In this document: positions 58,653 through 64,000 of the stretch, one piece after another
Layout of the letters: the number at the start of each line of letters is the position of its first letter
Position numbering within the stretch: position 1 is the stretch's first letter
Assembly (NCBI RefSeq): GCF_026339875.1
Contig: NZ_JAPEPZ010000004.1
Span: 105,799-169,798 of the forward strand
DNA length: 64,000 nt
Origin: Streptomyces sp. NBC_01571
GTDB lineage: Bacteria > Actinomycetota > Actinomycetes > Streptomycetales > Streptomycetaceae
Direction of reading: 5' to 3'
Made by a program: the position numbers and the translations under genes
The notes under the pieces: generated by a model
The model's input: only the letters and a program-made list of their open reading frames with translations
Told to the model about the DNA's origin: nothing
The model's database searches: none

Positions 58653-59009
58653 TCAGGGCAGGGCGGTTGGCCTGGTGGCCAACGCTGTTGGCGGGGGCGC
58701 GTCGTGATCCCGGTGGTCGGAAACGACCACGTATCCGCCCGGCGTGGTGTCGAGCCGTAGCCCGTCCGGGCCCCAGTCCTCGGTCACGTGCGGGGGGAGG
58801 CGCTCGATGTCGTCGGCCTCGACCTGGACGGCATAGCCGGTCACGTCATGGCCGAAGCGCTGTCGCCAGTGCAGGAGGATGGGAAAGAGCTGTCCACAGT
58901 CGTCGACCAGGGCGGTGGCGCGGGCCTGGCCCGGCGGTGGGCAGTCGGCGTATGTGGGCTCGTCGGGGCGGTTGCGCTCTCCGAGCGTCATGAGCCATCG
59001 CAGCTGCAT
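58653..59009 (-). CDS. Hypothetical protein
   Basis: 118 residues from the ATG at 59009 (GGAGAC upstream). LRWLMTLGERNRPDEPTYADCPPPGQARATALVDDCGQLFPILLHWRQRFGHDVTGYAVQVEADDIERLPPHV; not recognised. Distal gene of the P9 region. Confidence 0.55.
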   Translation of the reverse strand: MQLRWLMTLGERNRPDEPTYADCPPPGQARATALVDDCGQLFPILLHWRQRFGHDVTGYAVQVEADDIERLPPHVTEDWGPDGLRLDTTPGGYVVVSDHRDHDAPPPTALATRPTALP

Positions 59010-59374
59010 GTGGTCTCCATCCGTCCGGTGGCGCGCCGGATGCTGCCGGCGCTGTCTGGGAAGCGGCTTCCGCCTGGGCGCGGTTGCGGGCGAGCTGGTG
59101 CTCGCCGGCGCACGCCGTGCGGGGCTCGCCCCGCACGGCCCGGCTCGCTGGGCGGGCCGCACGGGGGCGGGCGGGGTCAGTAGCTGCGCATGGCTGCTCC
59201 TCGATGCGGTGACGGTGGCAGTGGTGCGATGGATGGTTGGGGTCTCCCCGCGCCCGACGAAGGGGAGAGGCGGGCGCGGGGAGACTCGGGGGCGGCCAGT
59301 GGCGTGCTGGCCCTGGGGCCGTGCGCCTTCCTCTCAGGGGGAGGTCGGGGAAGGCGCACGGTGCTGGTGGGCGG
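59010..59374. other. Gap with terminator-like hairpin
   Basis: No convincing gene in 365 bp. GCCGTGCGGGG (59114-59124), loop CTCG, CCCCGCACGGC (59129-59139) is a perfect 11-bp stem, likely a terminator or attenuator before the 118-residue gene. A four-codon frame (MRSY) with GAGGAGCAGCC before its ATG lies at 59177-59191 and may be a leader. Confidence 0.45.
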
Positions 59375-60097
59375 CTACGCCTGCGGGACGTGGGTCCAGC
59401 AGGTATGGCCGGTGCCGTCGGCCCGCGAGCGGGGCCACAGGCGGGACAGATCGTGTTCGGATGCCGGGTAGGCGCATTCACCGCACGGCGGGCCCCAGTC
59501 GGCGGGCTCGTCGGCCACCTCGGCGGTGTAGATCTCCGGGGTGCTCCAGGGGAAGCCTCCGGGGTCGAACCGGACGGAGGTGTCCGGCATGAGGTGGGCC
59601 CACCCTGCGGGCCACCCCACAACGGGTTTGCGGCGGCATCGCGCGATGGCGTCGCGCACGGCGCTGCCTCGCCATAGCTGGCTGACGCCGGATGGCCCGG
59701 TGACGCGGTAGGCGGGCGCGGTGACTTGCTCGTCCGGCCGGTTGATCAGGACCCCGGATGCCCGGTCGGGGGTGAAGGTGGCGCTGGAGTGGTTGCGGGT
59801 CTGGCGGTAGCGGATGACTCCGTCTTCCGTCATGGTCGCTTCGCTCAACCGCCAGAAGTTGAGGTTGCCGCGTAGGAACCGGTCCAGTCCCTCGCCGTTG
59901 GTCCAGCGGCCGAACTCCGCGGTGCGGGCCGGGTAGTCGCCTGCACGGCCCGCGTGCTGCTCGTAGCGGGCGTGGATGTCGGCGGCGTTCATGTGGAGGT
60001 AGGGGCCTTCGATCCCCCAGTCAGGGATGCGGTAGGCGATGATCCGCGTTCCGGGGAGCGGCTGGCGGGCCGGGACGTCGGCGGGTACATCCGTCAT
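59375..60097 (-). CDS. Hypothetical protein
   Basis: 240 residues from the ATG at 60097, overlapping the upstream stop as ATGA. RIIAYRIPDWGIEGPYLHMNAADIHARYEQHAGRAGDYPARTAEFGRWTNGEGLDRFLRGNLNFWRLSEATMTEDGVIRYRQTRNHSSATFTPDRASGVLINRP; C-terminal PPCGECAYPASEHDLSRLWPRSRADGTGHTCWTH has two Cys pairs with His. Not recognised. Confidence 0.58.
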   Translation of the reverse strand: MTDVPADVPARQPLPGTRIIAYRIPDWGIEGPYLHMNAADIHARYEQHAGRAGDYPARTAEFGRWTNGEGLDRFLRGNLNFWRLSEATMTEDGVIRYRQTRNHSSATFTPDRASGVLINRPDEQVTAPAYRVTGPSGVSQLWRGSAVRDAIARCRRKPVVGWPAGWAHLMPDTSVRFDPGGFPWSTPEIYTAEVADEPADWGPPCGECAYPASEHDLSRLWPRSRADGTGHTCWTHVPQA

Positions 60098-60315
60098 CGG
60101 GCACCGTCCACGGGCGGGGGCTGGTGATGGATCAGAATCCCGTTGAGGCTCACCCTGAGCCCGGACTGTCCGCACGGGCAGGCGGCCGTGTAGCGGTTTG
60201 TAGTCCGCGGTGTCCACCTTCCCAGGTCGTCCCACTTGTTCTTGCGGAGACTGCCGGGGGCCGGGGCCCGGTTGGTGCAGTAACCGTCGTCTGCGACGGG
60301 CGGGATGTCAGCCAC
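60094..60315 (-). CDS. Small hypothetical protein, 73 residues
   Basis: GTG at 60315 with GAGGAGAG upstream, overlapping the previous gene by 8 bp. CTNRAPAPGSLRKNKWDDLGRWTPRTTNRYTAACPCGQSGLRVSLNGILIHHQPPP; basic, with a CxC and an HH pair. Coupled to the next gene through ATGA. Confidence 0.55.
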   Translation of the reverse strand: MADIPPVADDGYCTNRAPAPGSLRKNKWDDLGRWTPRTTNRYTAACPCGQSGLRVSLNGILIHHQPPPVDGAR

Positions 60316-60796
60316 GGGTGCTCTCCTCATCCATGCCGGTCGGCTCCGGGAGGGTGGGGGCGGTGTAGACGTCGCGGTCCTCGGCTTCGGTGCCGGGGCA
60401 GGGGATGAGGGCGACTTCGAGGGATGCGGTGTCCATGGGGTGCAGCCACCCGTCCCGGACGACCCACCCGCAGACGCGCGGGCACGGCTCGGTGATCGTG
60501 GTGGCTATGAGGGTCGCGCCGGTGACGGTGCTGCCTTCCAGCGCGAACACGAGATACACGGCGAGCGTGTAGTAGTCGTCATCGCCGAGAATGCCGCTGA
60601 GCTGGACGTCCGCACCAGGCGGGAACTCGACGCCGTGACACAGGGGGAGGTCGTCGGTCCGCAGCAACGCGATATCGAGCGTGTGTTCACCGGGCCCGAG
60701 TGCGTGGAACACGGCGGCCAGCACGGACAAAGTGCGCTCCATGGCGGCGTTCAGGGCGGCATCGTCCGGGCGGATGATTCCGGGGTGCGCGGGCAT
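60308..60796 (-). CDS. Hypothetical protein
   Basis: 162 residues, ATG at 60796 with AAGGAG upstream. Acidic: ALNAAMERTLSVLAAVFHALGPGEHTLDIALLRTDDLPLCHGVEFPPGADVQLSGILGDDDYYTLAVYLVFALEGSTVTGATLIATTITEP. Not recognised. Confidence 0.55.
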   Translation of the reverse strand: MPAHPGIIRPDDAALNAAMERTLSVLAAVFHALGPGEHTLDIALLRTDDLPLCHGVEFPPGADVQLSGILGDDDYYTLAVYLVFALEGSTVTGATLIATTITEPCPRVCGWVVRDGWLHPMDTASLEVALIPCPGTEAEDRDVYTAPTLPEPTGMDEESTRG

Positions 60797-61022
60797 GGGG
60801 GATCGCTCCTTGGCGAGAGGTGAGCAACAAAAGGCCGGCGGGGAGGGCGGTGGGGCGGTGGGCGGTACAGCGCGCGCCGCGCCCGGTCACCGCAAGAGGC
60901 TTCTTAGGCGCGCGGTCTGCTCCGCAGCCGCGGTGCGCTGCCGCTACGCGGCAGGGGGCCAGGGGCCGGCGCGCTCCGCGCTCCGTCGGGAGGCGGCGCG
61001 CGCCGCGCTTGGGCGGCGGGGG

Positions 61023-61063
61023 CCCGTGCGGGCCGGGTGTCGGGGGCACCCGGCCCGCACGGG
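61023..61063. terminator. 17-bp perfect hairpin after the DUF932 gene
   Basis: CCCGTGCGGGCCGGGTG (61023-61039), 7-base loop, CACCCGGCCCGCACGGG (61047-61063). It lies 12 bp past the DUF932 stop, as expected for a strong terminator or attenuator. The remainder of 60797-61074 is GC-rich with short CGCGC repeats and no gene. Confidence 0.75.
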
Positions 61064-61074
61064 GTTCGTGCCGC

Positions 61075-62079
61075 CTAGACCGTGGTGAGGGTGAAAGCCT
61101 TCTCCATCAGGTCATCGGCGGTGCCGGTGATGATGCGCTCGGCGCGGGCGCGGCGCTTGTCGGCGTCGGTCTTGCCCCGGGTCGGCGCCTCGTGGTTCAC
61201 GTACTCCGTGAGCGCGTTGTATCCGGCCCACCGGGTGCCCCGGATTCCGGCCTGGGTGTCGGCCTGCTCGAACAGGTAGCTGATCTGTCCCCATCGGCGC
61301 TCGGTGTTGGTGCGCTTCGGCTTGCTGTCGTTCGGGGCCACGGGCCAGATGGCGTCGACGACGGTCCGGAGTTCCGCGAGCGTCATCTCAGCCTCGACCA
61401 TGCGCTGTGCGGCCTTCTCGAACTCCTCGGCGTACTTGAACGTGAGGCCGAGCGCGGTACGGGCCTGCGCAATGCGGGCCTTTGCTCCGGCCGTGTGCCG
61501 CACGGTGAAGCTGGAGCGGGCGCACGCGATGGCGGCGCGCTGGGTGTTGGCGCACACCACCCGGATCGGCGTGGTGACGATACGGAACGCGGCCGATCCG
61601 TCGTGGCTGTTGAACGCCGCAATGTACAGGTCCGTCGCGTCCGTCCCGTTGATGACCATGGATTGCGGCATCTTCATGGTCAGGAACACCTGACGGCCGT
61701 TCTTGAGCGATCCCGCCGTCTCGAAGTGCGCGCCGGACTCGTCGGCGAGCAAGTTGAGGAACTCGGCGTGTTCCTCGTTCTGAACGGGGTGGTAGTCGCT
61801 GCCCACAACCCCCAGGGTCTCCGTGCGGTGGGTCTTGGGGTTGGTGCGGACCGACGCGTAGTGGTCGGCCACCTCCACGCGAGAGGCGCCGTCCTCGGTG
61901 ATCTCCGTTGCTCCCAGCTCCAGGAGACGCACGTTCCAGTCAGCCAGATAGGCCTTCTCCATGGCCTCTTCGGCGGTGAGGGCCCCGGCCGTCACGGTCC
62001 CGAGTCCGTGCCACGCGCTCTCGCGGGCGGACACGAACGCTGCGGTGCCGTCGTTGAACTTCTCGATCATGTGTGCCAT
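61075..62079 (-). CDS. DUF932 plasmid/phage protein
   Basis: 334 residues from the ATG at 62079 (AAGGGGAAC upstream), first gene after P9. Typical DUF932 start: MIEKFNDGTAAFVSARESAWHGLGTVTAG followed by LTAEEAMEKAYLADWNVRLL. Later VGSDYHPVQNEEHAEFLNLLADESGAHFETAGSLKNGRQVFLTMKMPQ and RIVTTPIRVVCANTQRAAIACA are also family features, as is TRWAGYNALTEYVNHEAPTRGKTDADKRRARAERI near the end. DUF932 proteins are carried by plasmids and phages; the biochemical role is unknown. Confidence 0.85.
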   Translation of the reverse strand: MAHMIEKFNDGTAAFVSARESAWHGLGTVTAGALTAEEAMEKAYLADWNVRLLELGATEITEDGASRVEVADHYASVRTNPKTHRTETLGVVGSDYHPVQNEEHAEFLNLLADESGAHFETAGSLKNGRQVFLTMKMPQSMVINGTDATDLYIAAFNSHDGSAAFRIVTTPIRVVCANTQRAAIACARSSFTVRHTAGAKARIAQARTALGLTFKYAEEFEKAAQRMVEAEMTLAELRTVVDAIWPVAPNDSKPKRTNTERRWGQISYLFEQADTQAGIRGTRWAGYNALTEYVNHEAPTRGKTDADKRRARAERIITGTADDLMEKAFTLTTV

Positions 62080-62115
62080 CGCTGCGGTTCCCCTTCGTTG
62101 CTGTTGCTTGGGATT

Positions 62116-62140
62116 CGGGGGGCGGGGCCACCGCCCCCCG
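62116..62140 (-). ncRNA. 5'-leader hairpin of the P9 transcript
   Basis: CGGGGGGCGG (62116-62125), loop GGCCA, CCGCCCCCCG (62131-62140): perfect 10-bp stem ending 10 bp from the P9 -10. Confidence 0.6.
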
Positions 62141-62149
62141 ACACCACTG

Positions 62150-62194
62150 ATAATAGATGCTTCTTGGTTGCTGTGAACCCTGCCTCTGACCTGC
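62150..62194 (-). promoter_or_regulatory. Promoter P9
   Basis: Minus-strand -10 TATTAT (62155-62150), 16-bp spacer, -35 TTCACA (62177-62172), upstream box GCAGGTCAGAGG (exact consensus). Confidence 0.9.
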
Positions 62195-62196
62195 GG

Positions 62197-62742
62197 CTAT
62201 GAGTGCGGGTGGAACTCCGAGTAGGCGGTTACGCTCTGATGCCTGACCCTCGTGACTGCCGGAACGGCTGCGCCGTCCAACTCCCTGCCCAAGTCGTACC
62301 GGACTTCGGCGGGGTAGCCAATCCGGCTGCGAGTGATGTGCATACCCACCACCCAGTAGTCACCGTGCAAGTGACTGAGGCTGCCGTGATAGCTGACCCT
62401 CTGCCACAGGGCGGGGCTGTTCTGCGGCAGACGGCGCGCGGTCTCCAGCGCCAACCTGTCCGATACGGCTTCGGCCATAAGCTCCGTGAAGGCTGCCGTG
62501 ACGGTGCCGCTGTCGACGGGTACGCCGTACAGCGCCGGACCCGTGACCCCGGTCCGTACACCCATCGCCCAACCCAGCAGAAAGAAGGGTCGGATGAGTT
62601 CGAAGCGCCGCGCGGGCACCCGGTACGACTGACCGTCTCGGCGGCTCCGTACCAACTCCTTGAGCGCGTGAACCGCTGCGTCCAACTCCTGATCGGAAAG
62701 AGGCGCGCTCTCCGTTGACTGCCCTACTTGGGTCTCGTCCAT
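62197..62742 (-). CDS. Hypothetical protein
   Basis: 181 residues, ATG at 62742 with GGGAGAG upstream. SDQELDAAVHALKELVRSRRDGQSYRVPARRFELIRPFFLLGWAMGVRTGV, WQRVSYHGSLSHLHGDYWVVGMHITRSRIGYPAEVRYDLGRELDG. Not recognised. Second gene after P10. GC content and codon use look slightly lower than in the neighbours. Confidence 0.58.
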   Translation of the reverse strand: MDETQVGQSTESAPLSDQELDAAVHALKELVRSRRDGQSYRVPARRFELIRPFFLLGWAMGVRTGVTGPALYGVPVDSGTVTAAFTELMAEAVSDRLALETARRLPQNSPALWQRVSYHGSLSHLHGDYWVVGMHITRSRIGYPAEVRYDLGRELDGAAVPAVTRVRHQSVTAYSEFHPHS

Positions 62743-62821
62743 TTCCGCTCTCCCTGTCGTGAATTCCTGTGTGTTCGGGGACCGGGGCGCCCGATGGCGG
62801 GCGCCCCGGTGGGTGCGGCGA

Positions 62822-63193
62822 CTATCCGAGGAATCCGCGAGTCCGAAGGTATTCGTACGTGTTGAGCGCGATACCGCTCGGGTTGTAGAGCTGGGGAATC
62901 TGGTGAATCACCTTGCCGGTCTTCCCGCTCTTGTCCGGCTCGTCGTACTCGTGAACCAAACGGTACGAGCCACCGGCCCGGGGGATTTCCAGAACGACCG
63001 GTCCCGCCTTCGTGTTGAAGCGAATCCCGGTGTAAAGGGAATCCTGGTTGTGGACGATGTCCGCCCCGATCCGCTGGCAGGCAAGAGGCAGCAGATTTGC
63101 AATGGTGCGGGCCTGGATGGCAATGGGCGTCATGGGGGCATCAATTCCGCCGTGGAGGCGCGAGACCTTGCCGCCCTCGATCTTGATTTCCAC
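62822..63193 (-). CDS. Hypothetical protein, first gene after P10
   Basis: 123 residues from the GTG at 63193 with AAGGGGAAACA upstream; the frame extends to 63379 through the promoter. EIKIEGGKVSRLHGGIDAPMTPIAIQARTIANLLPLACQRIGADIVHNQDSLYTGIRFNTKAGPVVLEIPRAGGSYRLVHEYDEPDKSGKTGKVIHQIPQLYNPSGIALNTYEYLRTRGFLG: a beta-rich single domain. Not recognised. Confidence 0.6.
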   Translation of the reverse strand: MEIKIEGGKVSRLHGGIDAPMTPIAIQARTIANLLPLACQRIGADIVHNQDSLYTGIRFNTKAGPVVLEIPRAGGSYRLVHEYDEPDKSGKTGKVIHQIPQLYNPSGIALNTYEYLRTRGFLG

Positions 63194-63255
63194 TGTTTCC
63201 CCTTCGTTGTCCTGCTTGGTGACGGTGCCGGGGCTCGCCTTGCCCCGACTCCTTA

Positions 63256-63283
63256 ATAATAGATGCTTAGGCGTGTGATTGGA
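63256..63283 (-). promoter_or_regulatory. Promoter P10
   Basis: Minus-strand -10 TATTAT (63261-63256) with the flanking ATCTATTATTA. The hexamer at the -35 spacing is weak (TCCAAT) and the upstream box is not kept. CGGGGC (63229-63234) and GCCCCG (63242-63247) form a leader hairpin. Confidence 0.65.
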
Positions 63284-64000
63284 ACCCCGTTGTTGCTCTT
63301 GTTGCTGCGTTAGTTGCTGCGTTGGCTGTTGCGCCTGCTGCTGTCGCTCCTCTGACGTGCCTGCCGAACGGGCCTGCACAGAGGGGGTTTTCGGAGTGGT
63401 GGGGGGCCTGACATCCCCTCAGCTCCCCCGTCCCGTTGCGCCCGCCCTTGATTGGCGGGCGGGCGGCAACGGGTCGGGGTCGCTTCGGGGTGGGGGTCTG
63501 GGGTGGTGGGGTGTCGTGCGGGTGGGGGTGTGTCAGGCGCTCGTGTAGGGGCGCCTGACGGGCCGGTGGGTGTGTGGGTGCCCGGAGGGCATCACCGCCT
63601 CTCTCACGCGCTCCTGACGGTTCCTCACGCCGAGTCGTGTTGACGGGGGTTGGGCCCGGAGGGCTCAACCTTCCCCGGAATTCCGTGATTTAATGGTCCC
63701 ACGGAATTCCGTGAATTCATTTCTTCCTCGATGGCTGGGAATTCGGAGAATCCCAGCCACCCCACCGGGAGGTGCCCGGAGAGCCCCTCCCGCCCCCGGC
63801 ACCCATAAACCGGCCTGACACCCCCTCAAAACCCATACCGGAAACCTCAACCCCCCACCTTCACAACGCATTTCGTGCCGGAGGCACGCACGTTTATGAA
63901 TTCGCCCGGAGGGCTAATTCATAAACGCAATCCGCCGGAGGCGGGGGCAATTCGCGCGGGGACGCGCGAAACGAGCGGAGCGAGTATTCGGCTTCGGAGG
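63284..64000. other. Non-coding end region rich in palindromes and hairpins
   Basis: No gene seen; ORFs here are low-complexity. Features: a hairpin with CCCGTTGC (63432-63439) and GCAACGGG (63466-63473) around a GCCCGCC/GGCGGGC inner stem; CGGAATTCCG (63676-63685) and the palindrome CACGGAATTCCGTG (63700-63713); and a run of small hairpins from 63874 onward. It could be a replication or partition region, or simply an intergenic boundary. Confidence 0.45.
63874..63970. repeat. Series of hairpins, three with GGA loops
   Basis: CGTGCC-GGA-GGCACG (63874-63888); GTTTATGAATT (63892-63902) paired with AATTCATAAAC (63916-63926) around GCCC-GGA-GGGC; CCGCC-GGA-GGCGG (63932-63944); TTCGCGCG (63951-63958) with CGCGCGAA (63963-63970). 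Three of the four have the same GGA loop although the stems differ, so the loop, not the stem sequence, is conserved. Confidence 0.6.

Noticed and set aside
1..64000. CRISPR arrays, tRNA or rRNA genes, insertion sequences
   Set aside because: No regular spaced repeats of CRISPR type, no cloverleaf or rRNA segments noticed, no transposase or integrase motifs among the translated frames.

Overview
This window is high-GC actinobacterial DNA. Codon positions, GTG starts, GGAGG-type ribosome sites and gene content fit Streptomyces or a near relative. It reads as part of a large conjugative plasmid or integrative conjugative element. It carries partition genes, two multi-gene envelope machines (a Tad/Flp pilus locus and a type IV secretion locus), DNA and nucleotide modification genes, and a long tail of small, mostly unrecognised leftward operons. 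I see no rRNA, tRNA, CRISPR array, insertion sequence or recognisable replication initiator. Nearly every gene is on the minus strand; the exceptions are the DUF2637 gene (939), two membrane-protein genes near 28-29 kb and an XRE regulator at 37.5 kb.

Region by region. 1-444: truncated ParB-type partition gene with two palindromes upstream. 939-2822: DUF2637 membrane protein with three C-terminal repeats. 3136-14564: Tad/Flp pilus operon, in transcription order lipoprotein, secreted PKD-like protein, CpaB, CpaE, TadA, TadB, TadC, Flp pilin, two TadE-like proteins, TadG-like protein and a LysM-BTAD membrane protein. 14822-26984: conjugation operon, in transcription order TcpC/VirB8-like, two small membrane proteins, VirB4, VirB6-like, transglycosylase-NlpC/P60, anchored protein, VirD4-type coupling ATPase and replication-relaxation protein. 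Most junctions overlap as ATGA, GTGA or TGATG. Upstream of it lie a 24-bp perfect inverted repeat (27095-27143) and an array of TGCGCA sites (27214-27444); a related TGCGCA cluster lies at 2669-2962, beyond the far end of the pilus operon.

27.5-37.4 kb: a possibly frameshifted gene, two small membrane proteins, a triple helix-turn-helix protein, a Mom-like DNA modification protein overlapping a C5-cytosine methyltransferase, and a 904-residue orphan. 37.5-44.2 kb: an XRE regulator with clear operator repeats, then leftward genes for a TGT-like protein, a PP-loop ATPase, DprA, SSB, an N6-methyltransferase-like protein without its catalytic motif, and a second PP-loop/PAPS-reductase-like protein.

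The most striking pattern is in 41.9-63.3 kb: ten leftward copies of one promoter module. Each has TATTAT spaced 16 bp from a -35 element, usually close to TTCACA, and most have an upstream box GCAGGTCAGAGG. They head operons encoding a second ParB-like protein, a PP2C phosphatase, a DUF932 protein and many small proteins, several of them cysteine-rich. GC-rich hairpins sit just downstream of the predicted start in at least six copies. This looks like one co-regulated set of accessory genes; the regulator is not identified. The final 700 bp is non-coding, with palindromes and small hairpins of GGA-loop type.
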